This document shows positions 1 through 6,625 of a DNA stretch of 21,301 nucleotides, piece after piece (positions within the stretch are counted from its first letter, which is position 1; each line of letters starts with the position of its first letter). Origin of the DNA: a bacterium (GTDB lineage Bacteria; Patescibacteriota; Minisyncoccia; Minisyncoccales; GCA-002788555). The notes under the pieces were generated by a model. It saw only the letters and a list, made by a program, of their open reading frames with translations, had not been told where the DNA came from and searched no databases. The stretch covers positions 1-21,301 of the forward strand of contig JAGGUF010000078.1 in assembly GCA_021158595.1 (NCBI GenBank). Reading direction: 5' to 3'. The translations under genes were made by a program, and so were the position numbers.

Positions 1-1
1 A

Positions 2-142
2 GGTAAATGTTTTCAGCCGTCTACTTTCAAGACAAAAAAGAATGTATGCAGAGCATTTGCTCAATCAGGAGGAAACTGGAAAGGAACCTTGGAGGAGTTA
101 CTTGAGATATTAAGCGAGAGATATGAGACTTTTGCACCTTGA
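2..142 (+). CDS. C-terminal fragment of an unidentified protein
   Basis: An open frame enters from the left edge and runs 46 codons to a TGA at 140-142. The visible tail ends LEELLEILSERYETFAP, a probable amphipathic helix, preceded by a Cys- and Lys-containing stretch. I do not recognise the family. It is believed real because its stop is followed 31 bases later by a strong intrinsic terminator (174-214) and no other frame is open here. The start lies outside the window. Confidence 0.5.
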   Translation, partial: GKCFQPSTFKTKKNVCRAFAQSGGNWKGTLEELLEILSERYETFAP

Positions 143-173
143 AGTTAGCAATTAGCAATACAAAAATTTTTTG

Positions 174-214
174 GGCTTCTATTTTTCAAAAATAGAAGCC
201 ATTTTTTATTTTTA
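174..214 (+). terminator. Intrinsic terminator after the upstream gene
   Basis: A perfect 13-bp stem pairs 174-186 (GGCTTCTATTTTT) with 188-200 (AAAAATAGAAGCC). The T-rich tract ATTTTTTATTTTTA follows at 201-214. It closes the transcription unit that ends at 142 and separates it from tuf. Confidence 0.85.
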
Positions 215-257
215 GGCAAACCCCCTAATAATCTGAACCCAGAGAAGTGCGAAAGAC

Positions 258-298
258 CTGAGTTGACTTTTCGACACCTGTCGAAAAAGTCAACTCAG
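258..298. repeat. Long hairpin, about 19 bp stem, unknown role
   Basis: 258-276 (CTGAGTTGACTTTTCGACA) is complementary to 279-298 with a single extra base, leaving only CC between the arms. No T-tract follows, so it is not a standard terminator. It lies between the previous gene's terminator and the tuf promoter. The 143-498 intergenic stretch holds this hairpin, the terminator, the promoter and the tuf leader, and I see no gene in it. Confidence 0.7.
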
Positions 299-374
299 AC
301 TCAGTAGGAATAGAGGTAAAATATCAGTTCTTTTGAGTTTTATAGATTGACTTTTAAGATGGCTTAATATGTCC

Positions 375-402
375 TTGACTTTATTTTTAATTTTTGTAAA
401 AT
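375..402 (+). promoter_or_regulatory. Probable sigma70-type promoter of tuf / S10 operon
   Basis: A -35 box TTGACT (375-380), 16-bp spacer and -10 box TAAAAT (397-402, preceded by TG at 395-396) stand upstream of tuf. Initiation would fall near 409, giving a leader of about 90 nt that contains the two palindromes at 451-498. This is the best promoter match before the ribosomal cluster. Confidence 0.6.
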
Positions 403-450
403 GTAATTTACGTCTAAAGGTCAGAGGAATATAAAGAAGTAACTTGGCAT

Positions 451-498
451 TTAGCGAATTAGGGGAAATACCTAATTCGCTAATACTTTATAAAGTAT
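451..498 (+). promoter_or_regulatory. Structured tuf leader: hairpin plus 16-bp palindrome abutting the start codon
   Basis: A perfect 13-bp stem pairs 451-463 (TTAGCGAATTAGG) with 471-483 (CCTAATTCGCTAA), loop GGAAATA. A perfect 16-bp palindrome, ATACTTTATAAAGTAT (483-498), shares one base with it and ends exactly at the tuf ATG. In RNA both could fold across the initiation region; in DNA the palindrome could be an operator. No Shine-Dalgarno lies in this interval. Function is inferred only. Confidence 0.6.
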
Positions 499-1698
499 AT
501 GGCTGAAAAAGCAAAATTTGAGAGGACAAAGCCCCATTTAAATGTGGGAACCATTGGTCATGTTGATCATGGAAAGACTACCTTAACGGCCGCCATTCTT
601 CATGTTTTGAATCTGGCAGGATTTAAGGCTCAAAAAAAGACAGTGAAAGAAATTGATTCTGCTCCTGAAGAAAAAGAAAGAGGTCTTACTATTAACATCT
701 GTCATGTGGAATACGAGACAGAGAAACGCCATTATGCTCATATTGATTGTCCTGGGCATGCTGATTATATTAAAAATATGATTACCGGTGCTGCCCAGAT
801 GGATGGCGCTATTTTGGTAGTTTCGGCTCCAGATGGACCAATGCCTCAGACTAAGGAGCATATTCTGCTTGCCCGTCAGGTAGGGGTGCCTGCCATTATT
901 GTCTTTTTGAATAAAATAGACCAGGTAGATGATCCAGAATTGGTGGATTTGGTGGAAGAGGAAACAAGAGAACTTTTAACAAAGTATAACTTTAAAGGGA
1001 AAGAGATTCCGGTCATTCGAGGCTCGGCTTTAAAGGCCTTAGAAGCAAAGTCAAAGGATGATGAAGCAGCAAAACCCATTTTGGATTTAATCAAGGCATT
1101 AGATGAATATATTCCCGAACCAAAACGTCCTTTGGATAAGCCCTTTTTAATGGCCATCGAGGATGTTTTTTCAATTGAGGGACGAGGAACAGTGGCTACA
1201 GGTAGAATTGAGAGAGGAGTAATCCATCCCAATGAGGAGGTAGAACTTATTGGTATTAAACCTACCAGAAAAACAGTGGTAACCAGTATTGAAATGTTCA
1301 ACAAAACCCTGGACGAAGGAAGAGCAGGAGATAATGTAGGTGTTCTTCTCAGAGGTCTTAAGAAGGAAGAGGTTCTGCGAGGTCAGGTTTTGGCAAAGCC
1401 GGGAACAGTTACTCCTCATACTGAGTTTGAGGCTCAGGTTTATATATTGACAAAGGAAGAAGGAGGAAGACATACCCCATTCTTTACTGGTTATAAACCT
1501 CAGTTTTACATAAGAACCGCTGATGTCACCGGAGAAGTAACTCTTCCCAAGGGTACAGAAATGGTAATGCCCGGAGATACAGTTAACTTCACTGTCAAAC
1601 TCATTACTCCTACAGCCTTAGAAGAAAAACAAAGATTTGCAATAAGAGAAGGAGGGAAGACAGTGGGAGCAGGAGTGATTACAAAGATAATCAAGTAA
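499..1698 (+). CDS. tuf: Elongation factor Tu
   Basis: GTPase that delivers aminoacyl-tRNA to the ribosomal A site. The 399 residues match full-length bacterial EF-Tu. The G1 loop GHVDHGKT is at 20-27, switch I RGLTINICHVEY at 61-72 keeps the Mg-binding Thr, the G3 motif DCPGH is at 83-87, G4 is NKID (138-141, usually NKCD) and SALK is at 176-179. Domains II and III follow from about residue 210. Variants from the common form are the NIC of switch I (usually NTS/NTA) and NKID. It is the first gene of the cluster, as rpsL, rpsG and fusA are not upstream. The start is TATG directly after a 16-bp palindrome, with no Shine-Dalgarno. Confidence 0.98.
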   Translation: MAEKAKFERTKPHLNVGTIGHVDHGKTTLTAAILHVLNLAGFKAQKKTVKEIDSAPEEKERGLTINICHVEYETEKRHYAHIDCPGHADYIKNMITGAAQMDGAILVVSAPDGPMPQTKEHILLARQVGVPAIIVFLNKIDQVDDPELVDLVEEETRELLTKYNFKGKEIPVIRGSALKALEAKSKDDEAAKPILDLIKALDEYIPEPKRPLDKPFLMAIEDVFSIEGRGTVATGRIERGVIHPNEEVELIGIKPTRKTVVTSIEMFNKTLDEGRAGDNVGVLLRGLKKEEVLRGQVLAKPGTVTPHTEFEAQVYILTKEEGGRHTPFFTGYKPQFYIRTADVTGEVTLPKGTEMVMPGDTVNFTVKLITPTALEEKQRFAIREGGKTVGAGVITKIIK

Positions 1699-1735
1699 AC
1701 CTGTATTACCTGCATAAGCAACAACGAAGTGAAGA

Positions 1736-1811
1736 TATCCTCCCCCTCGCAAAGAGAGGGGGAGGATAAGGGGAGTGCTCCATCTATACTGAATTGGTTA
1801 TTAGATATACA
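1736..1811. repeat. Palindromic repeat copy 1 (tuf-rpsJ spacer)
   Basis: A perfect 13-bp stem pairs 1736-1748 (TATCCTCCCCCTC) with 1756-1768, the same C-rich/G-rich core as the other copies. A degenerate right arm (GGTTATTAGATATACA, ending near 1811) resembles the GGTTGGATAGTACA end of better copies. The left arm is not recognisable. This copy lies between two highly expressed genes and is presumably transcribed. Confidence 0.75.
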
Positions 1812-1830
1812 AGTAAACTCTTTCTAAAAT

Positions 1831-2214
1831 ATGCTGAGAAAAGAAAAGGAAAAGAAAACAAAAAAGGAAGAGAAAAAGGAAGAGACAAAAGAGGAAGGAG
1901 AAGAAAATCTTCTTCCTCGTCTTCGAATTAAGATTAGGGCCTATGATCATCGGTTAATTGATAATTCCGCCAGACAGATTGTGGAGAATGCCTTGCGTCA
2001 GGGAGTGAAGGTGATAGGACCAATTCCCTTACCTACAGAGATTAAGAAATTTACCGTCAATCGCTCAACCTTTATCCATAAAGATTCAAGAGAGCAGTTT
2101 GAGATGAGGATTCATAAGAGACTGATTGATATATTAAATCCTACTCATCGCTTGATTGATAGTCTTCAGAATCTCAATTTGCCAGCAGGGGTAGAGGTGG
2201 AAATTAAAATGTAA
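1831..2214 (+). CDS. rpsJ: 30S ribosomal protein S10 (uS10) with charged N-terminal extension
   Basis: Small-subunit head protein, also NusE in antitermination complexes. The core from about residue 30 (LRIKIRAYDHRLIDNSARQI) to the C-terminus is typical uS10, including the loop around FTVNRSTFIHKDSREQFEMR. The family is usually 100-105 residues; this protein has 127 because residues 1-27 form a Lys/Glu-rich tail. An inner start cannot be excluded, but the upstream ATG is the only one before the core and has the TATG context shared by this genome's starts. It lies 132 nt after tuf, separated by repeat copy 1. Confidence 0.96.
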   Translation: MLRKEKEKKTKKEEKKEETKEEGEENLLPRLRIKIRAYDHRLIDNSARQIVENALRQGVKVIGPIPLPTEIKKFTVNRSTFIHKDSREQFEMRIHKRLIDILNPTHRLIDSLQNLNLPAGVEVEIKM

Positions 2215-2332
2215 AATATCAATTTCCAAATTTTATCTGAATTTAGGAACAATAAAATGAAAAAAGAGGTTTTTCTTAAGAATTTATTTTCAAAAAGGTT
2301 AGATTTTTAAATAAATTAGAAACTAGTCTATG

Positions 2333-2360
2333 GAAAAACTGGGCTAGTGCCCAGTTTTTC
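2333..2360 (+). terminator. Terminator-like hairpin in the rpsJ-rplC spacer
   Basis: A perfect 12-bp stem pairs 2333-2344 (GAAAAACTGGGC) with 2349-2360 (GCCCAGTTTTTC), loop TAGT, so the descending arm carries five T residues. It sits 22 nt before the rplC ATG, inside the operon. It could be an attenuator, a processing site or a weak terminator. The 168-nt spacer holds nothing else clear apart from AT-rich sequence. Confidence 0.6.
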
Positions 2361-2382
2361 GTTACTATTATTTAAACATCGT

Positions 2383-2997
2383 ATGAAATTCATTTTGGGA
2401 GAAAAGATAGGGATGTCTCAATTGTTTGATGAGAAAGGACATGTTGTTCCTGTAACCTGGATTCAGGCAGGTCCTTGTTTTGTTACTTATGTTAAGAGTA
2501 CAAAACCTCAGAATACTGATCTCAAAAAAGGACAAACAGAGACCTACAATGCGGTCCAGATTGGGTTTAAGGAATTGGAAAGGAAAAAAGGAAAAAAACT
2601 CTTTCAGTATTTAAGAGAATTTAGAGGAGGAGAACAAGAGGTTACTAATTACAAAGAAGGCGATAAGATCGATGTTTCAATTTTTAAAAAAGGAGATATA
2701 GTGAAGATTTCAGGCATTTCTAAAAGCAAAGGTTTTCAAGGAGTGGTGAAAAGATGGGGATTTAAGGGTGCTCCAAAAAGTCATGGAACGAAGTATACCT
2801 TACGGGCACCAGGTTCAATTGGAGCCACAGATCCAGAAAGGGTTTTTAAAGGGAGGAAGATGGCTGGGCGGACAGGAGGGAGACGAGTAACGGTAAAGAA
2901 TCTAAAGATTGTAAAGGTTGATAAGGATAAAAATTTGCTTGCTGTTCGAGGAGCAGTACCTGGCGCTCCAGGGACACTTCTTGAAATTAAGGGATAA
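2383..2997 (+). CDS. rplC: 50S ribosomal protein L3 (uL3)
   Basis: Early-assembly large-subunit protein whose loop reaches the peptidyl-transferase region. The first residues MKFILGEKIGMSQLFDEKG and the central segment SKGFQGVVKRWGFKG are diagnostic, and the basic stretch GRKMAGRTGGRRVTVKN is the central extension. It has 204 residues (family about 205-215). The frame is open from a GTG at 2347, but that codon is in the loop of a 12-bp hairpin and its added residues do not resemble L3, so the ATG at 2383 (TATG) is chosen. No Shine-Dalgarno is visible. It is 7 nt from rplD. Confidence 0.96.
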   Translation: MKFILGEKIGMSQLFDEKGHVVPVTWIQAGPCFVTYVKSTKPQNTDLKKGQTETYNAVQIGFKELERKKGKKLFQYLREFRGGEQEVTNYKEGDKIDVSIFKKGDIVKISGISKSKGFQGVVKRWGFKGAPKSHGTKYTLRAPGSIGATDPERVFKGRKMAGRTGGRRVTVKNLKIVKVDKDKNLLAVRGAVPGAPGTLLEIKG

Positions 2998-3004
2998 AAG
3001 AAAT

Positions 3005-3631
3005 ATGAAAACCGATTTATACAATCAAGAAGGAGAAAAGATAGGAGAAATTGATTTGCCAGACAGGATATTTAATATCAAGATAAATCCTGACCTTCTA
3101 CATCAGGCTATACGGTATTATCAGTTTTTAAGCCGCCAACCTATCGCCAAGACCAAAACCAGAAGTGAGGTTCGAGGAGGAGGAAGAAAGCCTTGGAGAC
3201 AGAAGGGGACAGGAAGAGCGCGGCATGGTTCAATTAGATCTCCAATTTGGAAGGGGGGAGGAGTGACTTTTGGTCCTTCTCCAGAAAAAAAATATCAAAT
3301 AAAACTTCCCAAAAAGATGAGAAAGAAGGCCCTTTATATGGTTTTATCAGGGAAGGCAAAAGAAGGTGAAATAGTAATATTGGATAAATTAAACCCAAAG
3401 ACAGCAAAAACCAAGGAAGGGGTAAGGCTTTTAGAGAATTTATCAAAGATAAAAAAGGATATTAAAGACAAGAAAACAGTTTTTGCCTTAGTTCACGCAA
3501 ATGAAAAATTTTTAAAATCTATAAGTAATCTTAAAAACGTCTCCACTATTCCTCTTAATTCCTTAAATGCCTATTTTCTTCTTAAAAATAAGTATTTGGT
3601 AATGGAGAAAGAAGGAATAAGGTTCATATAA
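3005..3631 (+). CDS. rplD: 50S ribosomal protein L4 (uL4)
   Basis: Binds 23S rRNA and lines the exit tunnel; in some bacteria it represses the S10 operon. It has 208 residues, as usual. The conserved tunnel-loop signature TKTRSEVRGGGRKPWRQKGTG runs from about residue 54, followed by GRARHGSIRSPIWKGGGVTFGP. The C-terminal Rossmann-like half is present (EGEIVILDKLNPKTAKTKEG onward). A longer frame starts at a TTG (2918) inside rplC; the ATG at 3005 fits both homology and the TATG rule. No leader structure like the E. coli L4 binding site was found before rpsJ. Confidence 0.96.
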   Translation: MKTDLYNQEGEKIGEIDLPDRIFNIKINPDLLHQAIRYYQFLSRQPIAKTKTRSEVRGGGRKPWRQKGTGRARHGSIRSPIWKGGGVTFGPSPEKKYQIKLPKKMRKKALYMVLSGKAKEGEIVILDKLNPKTAKTKEGVRLLENLSKIKKDIKDKKTVFALVHANEKFLKSISNLKNVSTIPLNSLNAYFLLKNKYLVMEKEGIRFI

Positions 3632-3639
3632 ACATTTGC

Positions 3640-3794
3640 TGTAATTGCCAACCACTTTGGTAACGCTCTGATGTTTTCCCTCCCCCTCCCTTTGGGAGGG
3701 GGAGGATATAGGTGGGGGAGGGATGAGTTTCATCTTCCAGACCTGAAGGGGATACAAGCGAGAAGGTTTGTTACCAAAGTGGTTGGATAGTACA
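3640..3794. repeat. Palindromic repeat copy 2, most complete (rplD-rplW spacer)
   Basis: Perfect 17-bp terminal inverted repeats pair 3648-3664 (CCAACCACTTTGGTAAC) with 3770-3786, extended outward to TGTA...TACA ends (3640 and 3794). Inside is a hairpin pairing 3679-3690 (CCTCCCCCTCCC) with 3694-3705. A further G-rich arm (GGTGGGGGAGGG, about 3711-3722) has lost its C-rich partner. It is 155 bp, with no coding capacity. The right end carries TTGTTA-N17-TACATT, resembling an outward promoter. Confidence 0.85.
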
Positions 3795-3800
3795 TTTAAG

Positions 3801-3852
3801 CATATTAACATTCTAAAAAGGTTTTTTGTGAGTATGCCTAAATGTTAGTATG
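3801..3852. repeat. Inverted repeat before rplW, shared with the methyltransferase leader
   Basis: CATATTAACATT (3801-3812) pairs 11/12 with AATGTTAGTATG (3841-3852). An alternative pairing is CATTCTAA (3809-3816) with TTAGAATG (3853-3860), so two mutually exclusive folds are possible. The 14-mer TAAATGTTAGTATG (3839-3852) recurs exactly at 9442-9455, and GCATATTAA recurs at 9397-9405. Confidence 0.5.
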
Positions 3853-3868
3853 TTAGAATGATATTATT

Positions 3869-4300
3869 ATGGTTACCCTTCCCTTTTTAAAGCGAAAATC
3901 TACTAAGGAGAAAGCCTTGAAAAAAGAAAGGGCAAGGTTGGAAGAAGAGAAGAAAGAGAAGAAAAAAGAAAGAAAAAAACAGGTTAAGGTCGAATCTAAA
4001 AGGGTATCTCCTAAAAGTTCAATTGCCTTTAAAATATTAAAGGAACCGATAGTTTCAGAAAAGACAACCAGTCTTGAAAAGCAAGGAAAATATGTGTTTA
4101 ATGTTTTTCCTAAGGCGAACAAGGTTCAGATAAAAGAGGCAATTGAACAGATTTATGATACCAAGGTAGAGAAGGTGAATATAGTAAAGATTCCAGGCAA
4201 GAAAAGAAGATTGGGAAGAATAGAAGGAGTAAAACCAGGTTATAAGAAAGCAATTGTAACCCTAAAGAAGGGAGAGAGAATTAAGGTGATTGAGCGCTGA
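3869..4300 (+). CDS. rplW: 50S ribosomal protein L23 (uL23) with basic N-terminal extension
   Basis: Sits at the polypeptide exit and docks signal recognition particle and trigger factor. The core starts at about residue 54 (AFKILKEPIVSEKTT) and includes YVFNVFPKANKVQIKEAIE and the loop PGKKRRLGRIEGVKPGYKKAIV. The family is usually 95-100 residues; here it is 143. Residues 1-50 are rich in Lys, Arg and Glu and probably form a long charged helix or a disordered tail. The chosen start is the first in-frame ATG (TATG). It is 237 nt after rplD, the gap being filled by repeat copy 2, and 20 nt before rplB. Confidence 0.93.
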   Translation: MVTLPFLKRKSTKEKALKKERARLEEEKKEKKKERKKQVKVESKRVSPKSSIAFKILKEPIVSEKTTSLEKQGKYVFNVFPKANKVQIKEAIEQIYDTKVEKVNIVKIPGKKRRLGRIEGVKPGYKKAIVTLKKGERIKVIER

Positions 4301-4320
4301 TTATTTTTGGATTAAGAGAT

Positions 4321-5115
4321 ATGAAAAAAGGTACAAAATCAAAAAGTGATTTGGTTTTAACCAAAAAGGAGCCAGAGAAGAAATTGACCATTCCTCTTAA
4401 GAAAACAGGAGGTAGGGGAAATACTGGAAAAATTACGGTTCGCCACAAGGGAGGAGAGGAAAAGAGAAAGTATAGAATTATTGATTTTGGTCAGGAAAAG
4501 ATAGGAATTCCGGCAAAGGTGGAGGCTATAGAGTATGATCCAAATCGTTCCGCTTTTATAATGCTTCTTCTCTATAAAAATGGAAAGAAGGCTTATCAGT
4601 TGGCTCCAGAGGGAATTAAGATTGGAGATGAGATAATCTGTCAAGAAGATGCTCCTTTAAAAATAGGAAATAGATTGAAACTAAAAAATATTCCTGTAGG
4701 TTCTGAGGTTTTTAATGTCGAACTTTTTCCAGGAAAAGGAGGGCAAATTGTCAGAGGAGCAGGAACATTTGCTCAGGTGTTGTCTCATGAGAATGATTAT
4801 GTTCAACTTTCTTTACCCTCAAAAGAAGTGAGGAGATTTTCCGGAGAGTGTTTTGCAACAATAGGTCGGGTTTCGAACATAGAACATAAAACTCGAAAAC
4901 TAAAAAAGGCAGGAGACTCAAGACATAGAGGAATAAGACCTGCGGTCAGAGGTACAGCAATGAATCCAAGAGATCATCCTCATGGAGGAGGAGAGGGAAG
5001 AACTCCGATAGGATTAAAATATCCAAAAACTCCTTGGGGCAAGCCTGCTCGAGGAGTAAAAACAAGGAAGAAACATAAATGGTCAGACAAATATATTGTG
5101 AAAAGAAGAAAGTAG
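4321..5115 (+). CDS. rplB: 50S ribosomal protein L2 (uL2)
   Basis: Core large-subunit protein near the peptidyl-transferase centre. It has 264 residues, slightly shorter than the usual 273-277 because the N-terminus is compact. The catalytic-neighbourhood motif DHPHGGGEG at 218-226 (containing E. coli His229) is intact, preceded by RHRGIRPAVRGTAMNPR. The early signature TGGRGNTGKITVRHKGG is at 29-45. The C-terminus (KTRKKHKWSDKYIVKRRK) is the expected basic tail. It is 4 nt from rpsS, indicating tight coupling. The start is TATG and no Shine-Dalgarno is seen. Confidence 0.98.
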   Translation: MKKGTKSKSDLVLTKKEPEKKLTIPLKKTGGRGNTGKITVRHKGGEEKRKYRIIDFGQEKIGIPAKVEAIEYDPNRSAFIMLLLYKNGKKAYQLAPEGIKIGDEIICQEDAPLKIGNRLKLKNIPVGSEVFNVELFPGKGGQIVRGAGTFAQVLSHENDYVQLSLPSKEVRRFSGECFATIGRVSNIEHKTRKLKKAGDSRHRGIRPAVRGTAMNPRDHPHGGGEGRTPIGLKYPKTPWGKPARGVKTRKKHKWSDKYIVKRRK

Positions 5116-5119
5116 AATT

Positions 5120-5422
5120 ATGGCTCGAAGTTTAAAAAAAGGTTTATATATTGATCCAAAATTAGAAAAGAGAGTAAAAGAGAAGATAAAAACAGGCGAT
5201 AAAACCCCGATTAAGACCTGGGCTCGAGATTCAACCATTACCCCAGAAATGGTGGGACTAACCTTTCTTGTCCATAATGGTAAGGACTTTTTACCGGTAA
5301 AAGTTAGAGAGGAAATGGTGGGGCATAGATTAGGCGAGTTTTCACCTACTACCAAGTTTCATAAACATGGAGGAAAGATGGAAAGAGAATTAGAAAAGAA
5401 AGAAAAAGCAGCAAATAAATAG
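5120..5422 (+). CDS. rpsS: 30S ribosomal protein S19 (uS19)
   Basis: Head protein contacting A-site tRNA and forming bridges with the 50S subunit. It has 100 residues (family about 92). The sequence opens MARSLKKGLYIDPKL and contains KTWARDSTITPEMVGLTFLV and HNGKDFLPVKV, with VGHRLGEFSPTTKFHKHG at about 77-94. The extra length is a charged C-terminal tail (ERELEKKEKAANK). It follows rplB by 4 nt and precedes rplV by 112 nt because repeat copy 3 sits between them. Confidence 0.97.
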   Translation: MARSLKKGLYIDPKLEKRVKEKIKTGDKTPIKTWARDSTITPEMVGLTFLVHNGKDFLPVKVREEMVGHRLGEFSPTTKFHKHGGKMERELEKKEKAANK

Positions 5423-5437
5423 TAATTAGTAATAATT

Positions 5438-5525
5438 TGTAATATCCAACCACTTGGGCAATAAACCCTCACCTATATTCTCCCTTCCTTTAGGAAGGGA
5501 AATCTCAGAGTGGTTAGTAATTACA
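5438..5525. repeat. Palindromic repeat copy 3 (rpsS-rplV spacer)
   Basis: The outer arms TGTAATATCCAACCACT (from 5438) and AGTGGTTAGTAATTACA (to 5525) pair nearly completely. Inside, TCCCTTCCT (5481-5489) pairs perfectly with AGGAAGGGA (5492-5500). It is short (88 bp) with a diverged core, but has the same architecture and TGTA/TACA ends. The right edge is 9 nt before the rplV start. Confidence 0.8.
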
Positions 5526-5534
5526 AATAATTTT

Positions 5535-5906
5535 ATGGAGATTAAGGCTTCTTTAAGATATCTTCGAATGGCTCCCAGAAAGGTAAGGTTAGTGGCTGAT
5601 TTGATTCGGGGAATGAGGATTGATCAGGCAAAGACAGAACTTTCTTTTTCTAAAAAGAGAGCGGCAGAGCCACTTTTAAAACTTTTAAATTCAGCCATTG
5701 CCAATGCCAAAAATAACTTTAATATTCCAGAGGAGAAGATTAAGAATTTTTATATAAAAAGAATTACAGTAGATGAAGGACCGAAGTTGAAAAGATGGAG
5801 ACCGGTAGCCCGAGGAGCATCCCATCAGATCCAGAAGAAAACCAGTCACATCACCCTTGTTTTAGAGGAGCGTAAATCAAAAATCAAAAATCAAAATAAA
5901 GATTAA
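5535..5906 (+). CDS. rplV: 50S ribosomal protein L22 (uL22)
   Basis: Exit-tunnel protein. It has 123 residues (family about 110-115). The N-terminal core ASLRYLRMAPRKVRLVADLI is typical, as is the C-terminal beta-hairpin region with PKLKRWRPVARGASHQIQKKTSHI, whose tip faces the tunnel. The last residues (SKIKNQNKD) come from a 7-bp tandem repeat (5874-5894), so the tail is probably not conserved. The frame is open from a TTG at 5454, but that stretch lies in repeat copy 3; the ATG at 5535 (TATG) matches homologues. Confidence 0.95.
   Translation: MEIKASLRYLRMAPRKVRLVADLIRGMRIDQAKTELSFSKKRAAEPLLKLLNSAIANAKNNFNIPEEKIKNFYIKRITVDEGPKLKRWRPVARGASHQIQKKTSHITLVLEERKSKIKNQNKD
5874..5894. repeat. Tandem AAATCAA x3 at the 3' end of rplV
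   Basis: Three perfect copies of the heptamer AAATCAA (5874-5880, 5881-5887, 5888-5894) encode most of the last residues of L22. The reading frame passes through them to a TAA at 5904-5906. Compare the other 7-bp tandem array at 13708-13755. Confidence 0.8.
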
Positions 5907-5973
5907 AATTTGAAAAGAAAAACAATTTCATTTTATATTTTGAATTTGATAAATACCAAAAGATGACAAGAGT

Positions 5974-6603
5974 ATGGCTCATAAGGTTCATCCAAAAATT
6001 TTCAGAATAGGAACAACCGAAACCTGGGATCCACGCTGGTTTTCGCTTTCCAGATATCGAAAGTACCTGAGGGAAGATTTAAAGATTAGAGAAATTTTGG
6101 AGAAAGAGGTGGAAAGAGGAATAATAGAGCGGGTAGAGATTGAGAGATTGGGGAATAAAATAAATCTTATAATAAGAACTGCCAAACCAGGAGTTTTGAT
6201 TGGGAAAGGAGGTCAGGGAGCAGAGGCTTTGGCGAACAAGATTGCGAAAGTGATAAAGGGAAAGGAAATAAAAATTGATGTAGAAGAAATAAGAAATGCC
6301 TCTACCAGTGCTGTTTTATTGGCTTCTCAGATTGCTGCTGATTTAGAGAGAAGAGTTCCATATAAGTCCGCAGTAAAAAGAGCAATAAGAAGGGTACTTG
6401 AAAGAAAACAGGTAAAGGGAATAAAGGTAAAGGTTAAAGGAAGGCTTGATGGAGCAGAGATTGCCAGAGATGAAACTTTTAAATATGGGAAGATGCCTTT
6501 ACAGACTATAAGAGCAGATATAGATTATGGTGAAAGCAGGGCCTATTGTAGTTATGGGGTAGTGGGAGTAAAGGTATGGTTGTATAAAGGAGAGAAGATA
6601 TAA
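5974..6603 (+). CDS. rpsC: 30S ribosomal protein S3 (uS3)
   Basis: Lines the mRNA entry channel with helicase-like function. It has 209 residues, slightly short for the family (about 210-235) because the C-terminal tail is minimal. The opening MAHKVHPKIFRIG, the KH-domain GKGG loop at 77-80 and the C-terminal domain motifs KGRLDGAEIARDE and ADIDYGESRAYCSYGVVGVKVW are all present. It follows rplV by 67 nt of AT-rich sequence with no recognised repeat, and precedes rplP by 22 nt. The start is TATG with no Shine-Dalgarno. Confidence 0.98.
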   Translation: MAHKVHPKIFRIGTTETWDPRWFSLSRYRKYLREDLKIREILEKEVERGIIERVEIERLGNKINLIIRTAKPGVLIGKGGQGAEALANKIAKVIKGKEIKIDVEEIRNASTSAVLLASQIAADLERRVPYKSAVKRAIRRVLERKQVKGIKVKVKGRLDGAEIARDETFKYGKMPLQTIRADIDYGESRAYCSYGVVGVKVWLYKGEKI

Positions 6604-6625
6604 GATTCATTTATTAAAATGATTT

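Noticed and set aside
583..1724. Open frames on the minus strand inside tuf (up to 142 codons)
   Set aside because: They mirror the conserved tuf frame, carry no recognisable motif and would overlap a certain gene completely.
2347..2382. GTG at 2347 as the rplC start
   Set aside because: It lies in the loop of a 12-bp hairpin, adds residues unlike L3 and breaks the TATG pattern; the ATG at 2383 fits homologues.
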